In this document: one piece after another, positions 37,574 to 47,835 of the stretch
How the letters are laid out: every line of letters starts with the position of its first letter
Position numbering within the stretch: position 1 is the stretch's first letter
Source of the DNA: Alloscardovia criceti DSM 17774
Lineage (GTDB): Bacteria > Actinomycetota > Actinomycetes > Actinomycetales > Bifidobacteriaceae
Assembly (NCBI RefSeq): GCF_000376885.1
Contig: NZ_AQXR01000011.1
Span: 310,001 to 374,000 of the forward strand
Direction: 5' to 3'
DNA: 64,000 nucleotides
Made by a program: the position numbers and the translations under genes
Notes under the pieces: generated by a model
What the model was told of the DNA's origin: nothing
Databases searched by the model: none
What the model saw: only the letters and a program-made list of their open reading frames with translations

Positions 37574-38428
37574 ATGGCACAGATTACTGCTGCTCTCATC
37601 AAGGAAGTGCGTGAAGCTACAGGCGCAGGCATGATGGATGTTAAGAAGGCTTTGACTGAAGCTGAAGGTGACATCGCTCGTGCAAAGGAAATCATCCGTG
37701 CAAGCGGAATCAAGGCTGCAGGTGCTCGTGAAGGTCGTAAGGCTCAGGAAGGTCTTATCGCTTCTTCCGTAGCAGAAACAGCACAGGGCCAGACTGGTTA
37801 TGCAGTTGAGCTCAACTCCGAAACAGACTTCGTTGCTAAGACCGATGCTTTCGTTGAGCTTGGCGACAAGGTTGTAGCAGCTGTAGTAGCTGCTAATGCT
37901 CAGGATGCTGAGGCAGTTTTGGCTGCTGCAGCAGACGAAGGCACTGTGAAGGACACTATCGACGAAGCAGGCGCTCTCTTCCATGAGCACGTCAAGCTTG
38001 GTCAGGTGGCATCTGTAAGCGGCCCACACGTTGAGATTTATGCTCACCGTAAGTCCGTAGAGCTTCCACCATCCATCGTTGCTATGGTTGCAACGGATGA
38101 AGCAGGTGCACAGGTTGCTCACGAAGTAGCTCTTCAGATTTCCGCAATGGCTCCTCAGTGGTTGACCCGCGAAGAGGTTCCAGCTGATGTGGTTGAATCT
38201 GAGAAGCGCGTTGCAACCGAAAAGTCTCTTGCAGAAGGCAAGCCAGAAGCAATCGTTCCAAAGATTGTAGAAGGTCGTATGAACGCTTTCTATAAGGAAG
38301 TTGTACTTCTTGAGCAGTCCTATGTGAAGGATCCTTCCAAGACCATTGGCGACTTGTTCAAGGAAGTTGGCGGCCAGGCTCTCGCATTTGCTCGCGTAGA
38401 AGTGGGCAAGGGCGAAGACGCTGAGTAA
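37574..38428 (+). CDS. tsf: Elongation factor Ts
   Basis: Nucleotide exchange factor for EF-Tu. The 284-residue protein opens with the UBA-like domain (ALIKEVREATGAGMMDVKKAL), has EAQEG-type GRKAQEGLIASSV and the core motif VELNSETDFVAKTDAF. The ATG follows TTAGGAG. Codon bias is as strong as in rpsB. A perfect terminator follows, so rpsB-tsf is a closed operon and pyrH has its own promoter. Confidence 0.96.
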   Translation: MAQITAALIKEVREATGAGMMDVKKALTEAEGDIARAKEIIRASGIKAAGAREGRKAQEGLIASSVAETAQGQTGYAVELNSETDFVAKTDAFVELGDKVVAAVVAANAQDAEAVLAAAADEGTVKDTIDEAGALFHEHVKLGQVASVSGPHVEIYAHRKSVELPPSIVAMVATDEAGAQVAHEVALQISAMAPQWLTREEVPADVVESEKRVATEKSLAEGKPEAIVPKIVEGRMNAFYKEVVLLEQSYVKDPSKTIGDLFKEVGGQALAFARVEVGKGEDAE

Positions 38429-38484
38429 GTCATAAGCGAAAAGCTATAGACGAAATCGCTGTTCAGGGCTTTCGAGCTTTACTT

Positions 38485-38516
38485 AAAGGTAGCTACATCA
38501 GTAGCTACCTTTTTTT
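38485..38516 (+). terminator. Terminator after tsf
   Basis: A 12-bp perfect stem (38485-38496 with 38501-38512), ATCA loop and seven T overlapping the stem base. Confidence 0.93.
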
Positions 38517-38628
38517 GTTACGCGACATCGAGAAACGGGCGAGTGTGGGAAAGATATATCATGCCGTGGTAAGCACACAGCTACCATATGCGTGATTTCA
38601 AACGACTAAAATATAAGATGCGTGGAGC

Positions 38629-38730
38629 ATGATGGAGGCACAGATCCAGAACAACCCAGAGAACCGCGCACAACGCGTGGAAAATCCTTGTAGGGGCGAA
38701 ACGGTAAACTTAAAACAATTTGTATACTGA
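38629..38730 (+). CDS. Possible 33-codon leader ORF upstream of pyrH
   Basis: An open frame starting ATGATG at 38629 and ending TGA at 38728-38730, 16 bases before the pyrH start. It would encode a hydrophilic peptide beginning [16 protein letters not shown] and ending LKQFVY. Its codons (CAG, AAC, GAG, CGC) look like those of genes, and GGAG lies four bases before the second ATG. It occupies most of the 318-base gap between tsf and pyrH, which otherwise holds the tsf terminator and AT-rich sequence likely to contain the pyrH promoter. Expression is unproven. Confidence 0.35.
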   Translation: MMEAQIQNNPENRAQRVENPCRGETVNLKQFVY

Positions 38731-38746
38731 CGAAAGGAACGTCATA

Positions 38747-39463
38747 GTGAGTACACAACGTCGCGTTTTACTGAAACTTTCTGGAGAAGCATTCGGAGGT
38801 GGCTCCATCGGTCTGGACACCAAGGTTATTCGCCGCATTGCACAGGAAATCCACACTGCAGTTCAGCAAGGCGTCCAGGTAGGAATCGTCGTTGGAGGCG
38901 GAAACTTCTTCCGTGGTGCTCAGCTCAGTCAGGCAGGCTTGGAGCGCAGCCGCGCCGATTATATGGGTATGCTGGGAACGGTTATGAACTGTTTGGCACT
39001 GCAAGACTTCTTGGAGCAAGAGGGACAGCCAACGCGTGTGCAAACGGCCATTGCTATGGGTCAGGTTGCTGAGGCATATATCCCATTGCGTGCCATTCGT
39101 CATATGGAAAAGGGACGCGTTGTGATTTTCGGCGCCGGCGCGGGCATGCCGTACTTCTCAACCGATACGGTGTCTATTCAGCGTGCGCTGGAAATTGGCT
39201 GCGAAGAGGTGCTCATGGGCAAGAATGGTGTGGACGGTGTGTACACTGCCGACCCACGCAAGGATCCAGAGGCTACACTACTGAAGACAGTCAGCTACCA
39301 TCGCGCACTCGTCGATAACTTAGCGGTGATGGATGCTTCTGCGCTTTCTATGGCGCGCGATAATAATATGCCGATTCGCGTCTTCGGTCTGGAAGAAGAG
39401 GGCAATGTGACTGCCGCAATTCTGGGCGAGGATTTGGGTACTGTGGTGTCGAATGAAGAGTAA
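38747..39463 (+). CDS. pyrH: UMP kinase
   Basis: Phosphorylates UMP to UDP; bacterial hexameric amino acid kinase family. The 238-residue protein has [47 protein letters not shown] and the C-terminal [28 protein letters not shown]. The start is GTG at 38747 after AAAGGAAC; an in-frame TTG at 38720 lies before the ribosome site and is rejected. frr follows after 81 bases. Confidence 0.95.
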   Translation: MSTQRRVLLKLSGEAFGGGSIGLDTKVIRRIAQEIHTAVQQGVQVGIVVGGGNFFRGAQLSQAGLERSRADYMGMLGTVMNCLALQDFLEQEGQPTRVQTAIAMGQVAEAYIPLRAIRHMEKGRVVIFGAGAGMPYFSTDTVSIQRALEIGCEEVLMGKNGVDGVYTADPRKDPEATLLKTVSYHRALVDNLAVMDASALSMARDNNMPIRVFGLEEEGNVTAAILGEDLGTVVSNEE

Positions 39464-39544
39464 TTCCTCACATCCGCACAAAGGTTTTTAAAACAATACA
39501 TCGTTTTTATAACTGTAAATACTGACAACCTTAAGGGGAGAAAA

Positions 39545-40099
39545 ATGGCAACAGTTGTTGATCAAGCTCATGAGCAGATGAAGAAGACCGTGGAATCCAC
39601 TCAGGAGAACTTCGCAGGTATTCGCACCGGTCGTGCAAATCCAGCATTTCTGAATTCTATTGTGGTGGATTACTATGGTGCGCCAACACCATTGAAGTCT
39701 TTGGCCACCATCGGTGTGCCAGATGCGCGTACATTGGCCGTAACACCATTCGATGCTTCGCAGGCAGGAGCAGTGGAGAAGGCTATCCGCGACTCAGATT
39801 TGGGTGTAAACCCACGCCGTGACGGCAATGTCATCCACGTCACCATGCCAGAGCTGACCGAGGAGCGTCGCAAGGATTACGTGAAGATTGCACGCACCAA
39901 GGCAGAGGACGGTAAGATTGCAGTGCGCAATATCCGTCGCAAGACTAAGGAAGGCATCGACGCCGCTATCAAGGATGGCGAGTACGGTGAAGACGATGGC
40001 AAGCGCTTGCTGAAAGACTTGGACGACGTGACCAAGAAGGTAACTGACGAAATCGATACCATGCTTGCTACAAAGGAAAAGGAAATTCTTTCCGTCTGA
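39545..40099 (+). CDS. frr: Ribosome recycling factor
   Basis: Splits post-termination ribosomes with EF-G. The 184-residue protein has the conserved FAGIRTGRANPAFL, VDYYGAPTPLKSLA, PDARTLAVTPFD, LNPRRDG-type LGVNPRRDGNVIHV and PELTEERRKDYVKIA segments. The ATG follows TTAAGGGGAG. A short hairpin with a T6 run lies 27 bases downstream. Confidence 0.96.
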   Translation: MATVVDQAHEQMKKTVESTQENFAGIRTGRANPAFLNSIVVDYYGAPTPLKSLATIGVPDARTLAVTPFDASQAGAVEKAIRDSDLGVNPRRDGNVIHVTMPELTEERRKDYVKIARTKAEDGKIAVRNIRRKTKEGIDAAIKDGEYGEDDGKRLLKDLDDVTKKVTDEIDTMLATKEKEILSV

Positions 40100-40125
40100 T
40101 TGTCTTGACGTGTGTCAGGAACTAA

Positions 40126-40146
40126 CTGATAGGTATCAGATTTTTT
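40126..40146 (+). terminator. Weak terminator-like hairpin between frr and cdsA
   Basis: CTGATA (40126-40131) and TATCAG (40134-40139) are followed by ATTTTTT. The stem is only six pairs with a two-base loop, so termination would be partial. Confidence 0.35.
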
Positions 40147-40161
40147 GAGGGGGAGAGCACT

Positions 40162-41133
40162 ATGCCACATTCATCAGATATTGAAGAGAATATCGAGCAT
40201 ACACTGGAAACTATAAACAAACGTACCGGTCGAAATTTTCTTCAAGCGCTGGGCACTAGTGCTCTCCTTATCGTACTCGTGGTCTGCAGCCTCATTTTTG
40301 ATACGCAAATTTTCTTGGCTCTGGTCATCGCTTTTGTCTGCGTGGCCTTATGGGAGTTGCGCGTGGATTTTGCTGTCATCGGCATCCGCATTCCGATTGT
40401 GCCACTGTGGGTGATGACGGTGTCTACGCTGCTTGCCACCTATTACATACCAGGCGCGCATAGCGTGGTAGCCGCATTGGGTTGTGTGGCCACAGCTGCT
40501 GTCGTCACCTTATCCGCCACCATTAAGCGCGCCAACCATTTTCGGGTGGAACGCGCTATCGCCAAAAAGCGTGCGCATAACGCTGCTGAAGATTCCACAC
40601 CCGTGCATATTCATCGTCAACCACGCACCATTACGCATGTAGGCGCGGGGTTATTTACCGTTTTCTATCTCACGGTTTTAGGCAGTTTTATCGTCTTCCC
40701 TCTGACGCGCCAGCATCCGGTGAGTGCGGAATTTATGATTATCTTTTTGCCATCGTTGGGCGACATCGGCGGACTGGTATTCGGTGCAGCATTTGGCAAA
40801 CATAAGCTATCTCCACGTATCTCCCCGAAGAAGAGCGTGGAAGGATTGTTAGGATCCATTCTTTTAACTGTGATTGGTTCGCTTGCCATCGGTTATTTTA
40901 CCTACGAATCAGCGGAATTCATGAAACATCTAGTGGGACTGATTGTGTTGGGCATCTGCGTGGGCTTTATGGGACTTTTCGGGGACTTGTGTGCATCTAT
41001 GCTCAAACGCGATATGGGACTCAAGGATATGGGTCATATTCTCGCCGGGCATGGAGGCGTACTGGACCGCGCGGACTCGATTTTGATGTGCGCGCCTGTG
41101 ATTAGTATGCTTATTATGGCTTTTGGCCTCTAA
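40162..41133 (+). CDS. cdsA: Phosphatidate cytidylyltransferase (CDP-diglyceride synthase)
   Basis: Makes CDP-diacylglycerol from phosphatidate and CTP, the precursor of membrane phospholipids. A 323-residue polytopic protein with about eight membrane segments. The family signature near the C-terminus is present: RISPKKSVEGLLGS, then FGDLCASMLKRDMGLKDMGHILAGHGGVLDRADS with the metal-binding Asp residues. The N-terminal 30 residues are cytoplasmic and charged. The start follows AGGGGGAGAG. It works with the CDP-alcohol transferase at 47116. Confidence 0.92.
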   Translation: MPHSSDIEENIEHTLETINKRTGRNFLQALGTSALLIVLVVCSLIFDTQIFLALVIAFVCVALWELRVDFAVIGIRIPIVPLWVMTVSTLLATYYIPGAHSVVAALGCVATAAVVTLSATIKRANHFRVERAIAKKRAHNAAEDSTPVHIHRQPRTITHVGAGLFTVFYLTVLGSFIVFPLTRQHPVSAEFMIIFLPSLGDIGGLVFGAAFGKHKLSPRISPKKSVEGLLGSILLTVIGSLAIGYFTYESAEFMKHLVGLIVLGICVGFMGLFGDLCASMLKRDMGLKDMGHILAGHGGVLDRADSILMCAPVISMLIMAFGL

Positions 41134-41197
41134 CATCGAAAACCTGTACAGGGTTATTCGATATCAAGACGTAATGACGTGACATTAAAGGACAGGT

Positions 41198-42487
41198 ATG
41201 GTAACCCAGCAGAGCTACTCGAATGATTCTCTCACTTCTGTAGCACACAATTCTTCACAGACCACAGACGCTACCCCTGCTCGCCGCGGATCCCATGCAC
41301 ACCACCACAACGTAGCAGAAACTGGCATTACTGAAGGCGGTACTACCGGTGCTTTCCGCGATGTTTTAGCTAAAAATCATGCCCGCCGCGGCAAAGCCCC
41401 ACTGCATCTTGTCGATATGAGCATGGAGGAACGCAAGGAGCTAGCCCAAGAGTTAGGCATGCCGGCCTTCCGCGTGAAGCAGCTTGCTCAGCATTATTTC
41501 GCACAAAAAAACACAGACGTACACAGCTACTCAGACTTTCCTGCAAAATTTGCGGATATTGCTCAGGAAAAGTTTTTCCCTCTGCTTATCGACCCACTCG
41601 TCGAGCAAGAAGCAGATCAGGGTGACACGATTAAAACCTTATGGAAGCTCTTCGATGATTCACGCATCGAATCCGTGTTGATGAAGTACCCTCAGCGCAC
41701 CACCTTGTGCATTTCCAGCCAAGTGGGGTGCGGCATGGACTGCCCATTTTGTGCTACCGGACGCTTAGGACTGACGCGTAATCTGTCCGCTGGAGAAATC
41801 CTCGAGCAGGTGCGTATTGCCGCGTTACAGTGCGAAAAGGGCCGCTTGCCTGGTGGTCCAACGCGTTTAAGTAATATCGTGTTTATGGGTATGGGTGAAG
41901 CTCTTGGTAATTACAAGGCGATGATGAAGGCCATCCGCCAGATTAGTGCTCTACCGCCGGAAGGCTTTGGCATTTCTGCTCGCAATATCACATTGTCGAC
42001 CGTGGGCGTGGTGCCGGGTATACGCAAACTCATCAACGAACATATTCCTTTGCGATTAGCCGTATCCCTCCACGCACCTAACGACGAACTGCGCGACGAG
42101 CTTGTGCCTATGAATAAGCGCTTTAACACCACACAGGTTTTGGATGCAGCGCATGACTACTACCTGAGCTCTAAGCGTCGTGTCAGCATCGAGTACGCGC
42201 TCATGCGCGGTATTAACGATCAGGCGGAGCACGCCCGATTGCTGGCAAAGCGGCTCAATCACTACGGTGATGATTGGGTTCATGTCAACCCGATTCCACT
42301 GAACCCTATTGAGGGCTCCAAGTGGACCGCGTCTAAGCCGGAGGATGAGAAACAGTTTATTGAGATCTTGCATAATGCCGGAATTTCAGCCACCTTACGC
42401 GATACACGTGGAAGCGATATCGATGGTGCCTGTGGACAGCTTGCGGCTAAGGAATTAGCTCAAGATTTGGTACATCGCGCCTCGTAA
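41198..42487 (+). CDS. rlmN: Dual-specificity rRNA/tRNA adenine-C2 methyltransferase RlmN (radical SAM)
   Basis: Methylates C2 of A2503 in 23S rRNA and of A37 in some tRNAs. The 429-residue protein has the radical SAM motif CGMDCPFC, the GMGEALGNY segment, a SLHAPND segment with the substrate region and the catalytic C-terminal Cys in DIDGACGQL; the other catalytic Cys is in the [12 protein letters not shown] neighbourhood. An N-terminal extension of about 60 residues is Ser/Thr/His-rich (HAHHHN). The ATG has only a weak site (GGACAGGT). Confidence 0.94.
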   Translation: MVTQQSYSNDSLTSVAHNSSQTTDATPARRGSHAHHHNVAETGITEGGTTGAFRDVLAKNHARRGKAPLHLVDMSMEERKELAQELGMPAFRVKQLAQHYFAQKNTDVHSYSDFPAKFADIAQEKFFPLLIDPLVEQEADQGDTIKTLWKLFDDSRIESVLMKYPQRTTLCISSQVGCGMDCPFCATGRLGLTRNLSAGEILEQVRIAALQCEKGRLPGGPTRLSNIVFMGMGEALGNYKAMMKAIRQISALPPEGFGISARNITLSTVGVVPGIRKLINEHIPLRLAVSLHAPNDELRDELVPMNKRFNTTQVLDAAHDYYLSSKRRVSIEYALMRGINDQAEHARLLAKRLNHYGDDWVHVNPIPLNPIEGSKWTASKPEDEKQFIEILHNAGISATLRDTRGSDIDGACGQLAAKELAQDLVHRAS

Positions 42488-42533
42488 GACACTCCATAGT
42501 GCAGGCTTATTACAGGATTTCCAAGGAGAAAAA

Positions 42534-43313
42534 ATGTCAATTGCAGTGCGTGTCATCCCCTGTCTCGACGTGGATGCCGGCAGAGTGGTGAAAGGTGTCA
42601 ATTTCCAGAATTTGCGTGATGCGGGCGATCCGGTGGAGCTCGCACGTGAATATTATGCTCAGGGTGCAGATGAGCTGACCTTTTTGGACGTTACAGCATC
42701 TAGCAAAGGCCGAGAAACGACTTACGATATGGTGCGTCGAACGGCTGATCAACTTTTCATCCCGCTGACCGTAGGCGGCGGTGTGCGCAGCGCGGAGGAT
42801 GTCAATACTCTGCTGCGTTGTGGTGCGGATAAGGTGGGCGTCAATACGGCGGCCATCAATAATCCGCAACTCATCAGCGATGTAGCAGATCGTTTTGGTT
42901 CCCAAGTACTCGTGCTCTCTATTGATGCAAAACGCGACTTGAATGCAGACGGTTCACCGCGCACCGATTCTGGTTATGTCGTCACGACGATGGGGGGCAA
43001 GCACAACACGGGTATCGATGCCATCGCGTGGGCGCGTCAAGCCGCAGAATTGGGTGCCGGGGAGATTTTGCTCAATTCCATGGACGCGGATGGCACGCAA
43101 AATGGTTTTGATTTAGAGATGATTCGCGATGTCCGCGCAGCTGTGAATATCCCTATCATTGCTTCGGGTGGGGCAGGGAAGGTGGAAGATTTTCCACCTG
43201 CTATAGAGGCGGGAGCCGATGCTGTGCTCGCCGCTTCGGTTTTCCACTTTGGAAAGTTGACGATTCAGGATGTGAAGAACGAATTAGCACGACATGGATA
43301 CGAGGTGCGTTAA
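42534..43313 (+). CDS. hisF: Imidazole glycerol phosphate synthase cyclase subunit
   Basis: Closes the imidazole ring in histidine synthesis using ammonia from HisH. A 259-residue TIM barrel with the catalytic Asp residues in [17 protein letters not shown] and VLSIDAKRD, and phosphate-binding TVGGGVRS and IASGGAGK. The ATG follows AAGGAG. hisI overlaps its stop by one base (TAATG). Confidence 0.96.
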   Translation: MSIAVRVIPCLDVDAGRVVKGVNFQNLRDAGDPVELAREYYAQGADELTFLDVTASSKGRETTYDMVRRTADQLFIPLTVGGGVRSAEDVNTLLRCGADKVGVNTAAINNPQLISDVADRFGSQVLVLSIDAKRDLNADGSPRTDSGYVVTTMGGKHNTGIDAIAWARQAAELGAGEILLNSMDADGTQNGFDLEMIRDVRAAVNIPIIASGGAGKVEDFPPAIEAGADAVLAASVFHFGKLTIQDVKNELARHGYEVR

Positions 43314-43693
43314 TGGAGCAGGAATTGAGCGAAAATATTGCGTCTAGACTGAAACGAGATGCCAACGGCTTAGTCGCAGCAGTCGTACAGCAGTACGACT
43401 CTCAGCGTGTGCTGATGGTGGGATACATGAATGATGAAGCCTTAAGACGCACACTTACGGAGGGACGTGTCACCTTTTGGTCACGCTCACGTCAAGAATT
43501 TTGGCGTAAAGGTGACACCTCTGGTCACTATCAATTTGTGAAAAAAGTAGAAATTGATTGCGATGGGGATGCCTTGCTTATTCAGGTCGATCAGGTAGGT
43601 GCGGCATGCCATACTGGCAAATACTCGTGCTTCGACGAGGGAGGGGAGCTTCCTAGTGTGGAAGGCTTTGCGCCCGAGACTCATGAAGCATAA
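43313..43693 (+). CDS. hisI: Phosphoribosyl-AMP cyclohydrolase
   Basis: Third step of histidine synthesis. A 126-residue zinc enzyme with VLMVGYMNDEALRRT, TFWSRSRQEFWRKGDTSGH and the metal Cys residues in GAACHTGKYSC. It is stand-alone, without a fused HisE domain; hisE is a separate gene at 45911. It overlaps hisF at TAATG, with GAGG upstream. The following 139 bases hold no gene. Confidence 0.96.
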   Translation: MEQELSENIASRLKRDANGLVAAVVQQYDSQRVLMVGYMNDEALRRTLTEGRVTFWSRSRQEFWRKGDTSGHYQFVKKVEIDCDGDALLIQVDQVGAACHTGKYSCFDEGGELPSVEGFAPETHEA

Positions 43694-43832
43694 ATACGCT
43701 GTGACATCAACACGAGCCGTAATAAACCTCTGTCATAAACACAGACTTCTTCAAAATTACTGAAAATACACATTTTCCACAGACAATTATCAAGCGTCAT
43801 CACCTTGATGTAGCAAGTAAACGAGGATAATC

Positions 43833-45056
43833 ATGAATTTGGCATATATTCCTTCGCCCTCCATTTCCAGCTTTTCCATAGGGCCATTAACCATTCGCTT
43901 CTATGCCCTCGCCATCCTCGCCGGCATCTGCGTGGCGGTATGGCTGACCAGCAAACGATGGATTAAGGTTGGCGGCTCTTTCGACCAAATTCTCGACATT
44001 ACTATCGTGGCAGTGCCATCGGGCATTATCGGCGCACGTTTATATCACGTCATCACCACGCCAGAGCTGTATTTTGGGGCAGACGGCAACTTCGGTGATA
44101 TTTTTAAAATTTGGAATGGTGGTCTTGGTATTTGGGGTGCTGTCTTCCTCGGCACACTGTGCGTGTGGGCATGGTGCAGACATAAAAAGTACCCAATTGC
44201 CGTGCTTTTGGACGCCGGCGCACCGGGTTTACTGATAGCACAGGGCATTGGACGACTGGGCAACTGGTTTAATCAGGAGCTGTACGGTTCTCCAACCACC
44301 TTGCCATGGGGATTGAAACTCAACAGTAATGCCTCTGCCATCGGCTCGTCCGAGGCCTGCTATGATGGCACCAGTTGCCCGACCGGCGTGCTGTACCATC
44401 CAACCTTCCTCTATGAAATGATCTGGAACTTCATCGGAGCAGCGCTGTTATTGTGGTTGGGTGCGCGCGTCGTACGTCGATTTAAAGCCGGAAGCCTCTT
44501 CGCCTTGTATGTGATGTGGTATACCGCCGGACGCACCTGGATTGAAATGCTACGCATCGACCGCGCACACGAAATCTTGGGGTTGCGTGTCAATGTGTGG
44601 GTATCCTTGCTGATTTTCGTCCTCGCTGTCGTAGCCTTCGTGCTAATCCAGCGCATGGGTCAAGATTCTGCTCAACTCCAAGCGCAGCTGACTCATGTCA
44701 CCGGTTTGGAGGAGAAGGTTGCAGCTGGCAGTATGAGTGCACGCGAACTGCGCGCCCAGTTGCAGGAAGAAGCAAAAACTCAGCACGCGCAGGCAATAAC
44801 GGAACGTAATGAGCAGAAGGCTGAAAAGAAAGCCGCGCAAGAGGATGAAAAGTCCTTGTATGAGCAGGCGAAGGCGATTGTCGCTCAGAATAGAAAAGCA
44901 GCACGCGAGGCCACAGACGAGACCACAAATGAAGGCATAGTTGAGGGCGCTGACGAGGTTGCCGATGCTGGGGATGCTGAAGCCGAAAGCCCATCCCTAG
45001 AAACGGATACGGATATAACTTCACGTTCACAGCGTGCGCCAAAGCATGCACAATAA
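43833..45056 (+). CDS. lgt: Prolipoprotein diacylglyceryl transferase with long charged tail
   Basis: Transfers diacylglyceryl from phosphatidylglycerol to the lipobox cysteine of prelipoproteins. A 407-residue membrane protein. Residues 1-275 form the usual seven-segment core with IRFYALAILAGI, the H-containing RLYHVITTP, the signature GRLGNWFNQELYG and the YHPTFLYEMIWN segment. The remaining 130 residues are a cytoplasmic Ala/Glu/Lys coiled tail (HVTGLEEKVAAGSMSARELR) ending in an acidic region; the family is usually about 280 residues. Start after GAGGA. Substrates in this window include the lipoproteins at 29735 and 30285. Confidence 0.93.
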   Translation: MNLAYIPSPSISSFSIGPLTIRFYALAILAGICVAVWLTSKRWIKVGGSFDQILDITIVAVPSGIIGARLYHVITTPELYFGADGNFGDIFKIWNGGLGIWGAVFLGTLCVWAWCRHKKYPIAVLLDAGAPGLLIAQGIGRLGNWFNQELYGSPTTLPWGLKLNSNASAIGSSEACYDGTSCPTGVLYHPTFLYEMIWNFIGAALLLWLGARVVRRFKAGSLFALYVMWYTAGRTWIEMLRIDRAHEILGLRVNVWVSLLIFVLAVVAFVLIQRMGQDSAQLQAQLTHVTGLEEKVAAGSMSARELRAQLQEEAKTQHAQAITERNEQKAEKKAAQEDEKSLYEQAKAIVAQNRKAAREATDETTNEGIVEGADEVADAGDAEAESPSLETDTDITSRSQRAPKHAQ

Positions 45057-45248
45057 TCGTGTGTAGGCTGCATTCCCATACTTTCACTATACGGATGGAA
45101 ATCTCTTCGTTACTTCAACCACGGTAAAGTAAAGATTAGATAGACGTTCCAAAAGCAATCGAATGCAGTCACAGATAAAGATACACGCCCGAATGAGTAT
45201 GAAAGCGCCACACTCTTCCGTCTTTCATTATCTCTAGAATGAGGAAAT

Positions 45249-45914
45249 ATGACTATTCAAATTGCACCAAGTATTTTATCCGCTGATTTTGTGAATCTTG
45301 AAAGCGAACTCAAGGCTATTGAGACAGCAGATTTGGTCCACGTGGATGTGATGGACCACCACTTTGTACCAAATTTGACCTTGGGTGAGCCCATTGTCAA
45401 GCGTATTTGTGAGGTAAGCCCTATTCCTGTGGATGCGCATTTGATGATTGAAGACCCAGACCGTTGGGCTCCGGAATTTGCCAAGGCAGGCGCCGATTCC
45501 GTCACTTTCCATATGGGTGCAGCTCATGCACCTGTGCGTTTGGCACGTCAGTTGCATGATATGGGCACCAAGGCTTGCTTTGCGGTGCGTCCTGCCGAGC
45601 CAGTGGAGCCAATTTTTGACATCCTTGAAGAGTTCGACATGATTCTGATTATGACGGTAGAGCCTGGCTTCGGTGGTCAAAAGTTCCTCGATAATCAGAT
45701 GAACAAGGTGCGTCGTCTGCGTGACGAAATTACTCGCCGCGGCTTGAATACTAAGATTCAGGTGGATGGTGGCGTCAGCCCAGACACTGCTGCTATCGTC
45801 GCAGCTGCAGGTGCAGATGTACTCGTTGCCGGTTCTGCCGTGTATGGAGCTGAGGATCCAGCACAAGCTATTGCATCTATTCGTCAAAAGGCAGAGGAAG
45901 CGTTTCGCGCATGA
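45249..45914 (+). CDS. rpe: Ribulose-phosphate 3-epimerase
   Basis: Interconverts ribulose 5-phosphate and xylulose 5-phosphate, feeding the fructose-6-phosphate phosphoketolase route in bifidobacteria. A 221-residue TIM barrel with [17 protein letters not shown], the metal residues in [13 protein letters not shown] and [23 protein letters not shown] and VDGGV. The ATG follows GAGGA. The last bases overlap hisE (ATGA). The 192 bases before it show no gene or recognised RNA. Confidence 0.95.
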   Translation: MTIQIAPSILSADFVNLESELKAIETADLVHVDVMDHHFVPNLTLGEPIVKRICEVSPIPVDAHLMIEDPDRWAPEFAKAGADSVTFHMGAAHAPVRLARQLHDMGTKACFAVRPAEPVEPIFDILEEFDMILIMTVEPGFGGQKFLDNQMNKVRRLRDEITRRGLNTKIQVDGGVSPDTAAIVAAAGADVLVAGSAVYGAEDPAQAIASIRQKAEEAFRA

Positions 45915-46174
45915 AATCATTTGATGATTTATTCAAAGAATTAAGCGACAAGGCTCAGAACCGTCCTGAAGGCTCGTTAACTGTTGAAGAGCTGGATAAG
46001 GGCACACATTTCATCGGTAAGAAGATTCTCGAAGAAGCCGGGGAAACGTGGACGGCCGCAGAGTATGAAGGCGCAGCCCGTACGGCTGAAGAGATGAGCC
46101 AACTGCTTTATCATGTTCAAGTCATGATGATTAATAAGGGGATTACGCTAGAGGATTTGTACAAATATCTCTAA
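45911..46174 (+). CDS. hisE: Phosphoribosyl-ATP pyrophosphatase
   Basis: Second step of histidine synthesis: releases pyrophosphate from phosphoribosyl-ATP. The 87-residue helical protein has the all-alpha NTP pyrophosphohydrolase signature: [19 protein letters not shown], with the paired acidic residues, and a second helix [16 protein letters not shown]. It overlaps rpe by four bases and is followed 51 bases later by hisG. Confidence 0.93.
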   Translation: MKSFDDLFKELSDKAQNRPEGSLTVEELDKGTHFIGKKILEEAGETWTAAEYEGAARTAEEMSQLLYHVQVMMINKGITLEDLYKYL

Positions 46175-46225
46175 GTAGCCTCTGAATACCGCACGATAAT
46201 CTCGTATGTTAGAGGGAGTGGATGT

Positions 46226-47077
46226 ATGTTAAAAATCGCTGTGCCGAATAAGGGCATGTTATCTGAACCTGCTTGGGAATTGTTGAAAGAATCCGGATAC
46301 CGTCTGCGTTCGAATTCCCGCCAATTGGTGGTAGATGATGAAAATAACGGAATTCAGCTTTTTTATCTGCGTCCACTCGATATCGCCGTGTATGTAGGAA
46401 GCGGCATTATCGATTTGGGTATAACCGGCCGCGACATGCTGCTCAATTCCCATACGGATGCCATTGAGCAGATGGGTCTTGGTTTCGGTGACTCCACCTT
46501 CCGCTTCGCAGCGCCAAATGATAGTCCGATTCGTAGCATTGAAGACCTGGATGGAAAGCGTATTGCCACATCCTTCGATAAGGTCGTGGCTGATTATCTC
46601 GCGGCTCACGGGTTAAGCGCTCAGATTGTGCACTTGGATGGCGCTGTGGAATCGGCTGTGCGCCTCGGCGTAGCAGACGCCATTGCAGACGTTGTCTCCA
46701 CAGGCACCACCTTGCGCAATGCGGGGTTGACTATTTTCGGTGAACCAATTGTTCGTTCTGAAGCCATTGTGGTACGTTCACCGCGCATGGAGGGCACTAA
46801 TCCGGAGCTGGTAAAATTTACGCGCAGATTGCAGGGTGTGCTGACGGCGCACAGCTATGTGTTGATGGATTACGATATCCCGGTATCCAAGGTCAGCAGT
46901 GCAGTAGCCATCACACCGGGCTTTGAGTCACCAACGGTGTCACCTCTGCACGACTCGCAATGGGCTGCTGTACGCGCCATGGTGCCACGTTCAGAAGTGA
47001 ATTCCTTAATGGACCAGCTGTATGAGGTTGGTGCACGCGCTATTATTATTACCGCCATTCAAGCATCACGCATGTAA
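46226..47077 (+). CDS. hisG: ATP phosphoribosyltransferase, long form
   Basis: First and feedback-controlled step of histidine synthesis. The 283-residue protein is the long HisG type: two catalytic lobes ([50 protein letters not shown]) and a C-terminal ACT-like regulatory domain (from about residue 210), which binds histidine. No HisZ is needed. It starts after AGGGAG and ends with the pgsA-like gene 38 bases away. Confidence 0.95.
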   Translation: MLKIAVPNKGMLSEPAWELLKESGYRLRSNSRQLVVDDENNGIQLFYLRPLDIAVYVGSGIIDLGITGRDMLLNSHTDAIEQMGLGFGDSTFRFAAPNDSPIRSIEDLDGKRIATSFDKVVADYLAAHGLSAQIVHLDGAVESAVRLGVADAIADVVSTGTTLRNAGLTIFGEPIVRSEAIVVRSPRMEGTNPELVKFTRRLQGVLTAHSYVLMDYDIPVSKVSSAVAITPGFESPTVSPLHDSQWAAVRAMVPRSEVNSLMDQLYEVGARAIIITAIQASRM

Positions 47078-47115
47078 TCTTACGGATGTAGGGTGTCTGC
47101 GTACAATAGAAAACA

Positions 47116-47835
47116 ATGACTGAAGAGCTTAATGCACAGGATGAAGAACGTCTCAAACTCAAGCCAAGCAACCGTATCGTTACATGGCCGAATTTTGTGA
47201 GTTTGATTCGTCTTCTTACTATTCCGGTAATTGCGATTCTGATTGATCGCGGGGAATTAGTTTTAGGACTAGTTATGCTGGCCGTTTCGGGTTTGACCGA
47301 CGCCTTGGATGGTTTCTTGGCGCGTCGATTAAACCAAATTACCAAGCTGGGGCAGATTCTGGACCCTATTGCAGATAGACTGCTCATTTGCTGCTCTATT
47401 CTGGCCTTGGGCTTTGCGGATTTGCTCCCGTGGTGGTTCATCATAGTGGTCGGTGCACGCGATATTATGCTGGCCGTCCTCGTCTTCGTTTTGGCACAAT
47501 ATGACTATGGACCGCTGCCGGTTCATTTCGTCGGTAAAACCGCCACAGCCATGATTATGGTGGATATTCCAACGTTAATTATCTCTGGCATAGGCTCAGG
47601 ACCGATTTTTACGGTGATGCAGGATTTCGGTGTGGCATTGGCCGTGTGGGGCATTGCTCTGTACTGGGTTGCGGGCATTATTTACGTACACCAGGGCATC
47701 CGGCTGATTATCAAAACACGCAGAGAAATGGCACAGCATGCGGATATCCAGGGCACGTTTACACAGACAGATACGGCAGAGGCAGATACAGTAGAGCAGC
47801 CTCACGTGTACGAATCGGTGAATCATGCCGAATAG
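47116..47835 (+). CDS. CDP-alcohol phosphatidyltransferase (PgsA-like)
   Basis: Transfers a phosphatidyl group from CDP-diacylglycerol to an alcohol such as glycerol 3-phosphate. The 239-residue membrane protein has the complete catalytic motif DALDGFLARRLNQITKLGQI followed by LDPIAD, and five or six membrane segments. It corresponds to pgsA2 (Rv1822) of the conserved actinobacterial cluster. It ends in a short acidic tail. The next gene starts 11 bases before its stop, so translation is coupled. Whether it makes phosphatidylglycerophosphate or another product is not clear. Confidence 0.88.
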   Translation: MTEELNAQDEERLKLKPSNRIVTWPNFVSLIRLLTIPVIAILIDRGELVLGLVMLAVSGLTDALDGFLARRLNQITKLGQILDPIADRLLICCSILALGFADLLPWWFIIVVGARDIMLAVLVFVLAQYDYGPLPVHFVGKTATAMIMVDIPTLIISGIGSGPIFTVMQDFGVALAVWGIALYWVAGIIYVHQGIRLIIKTRREMAQHADIQGTFTQTDTAEADTVEQPHVYESVNHAE

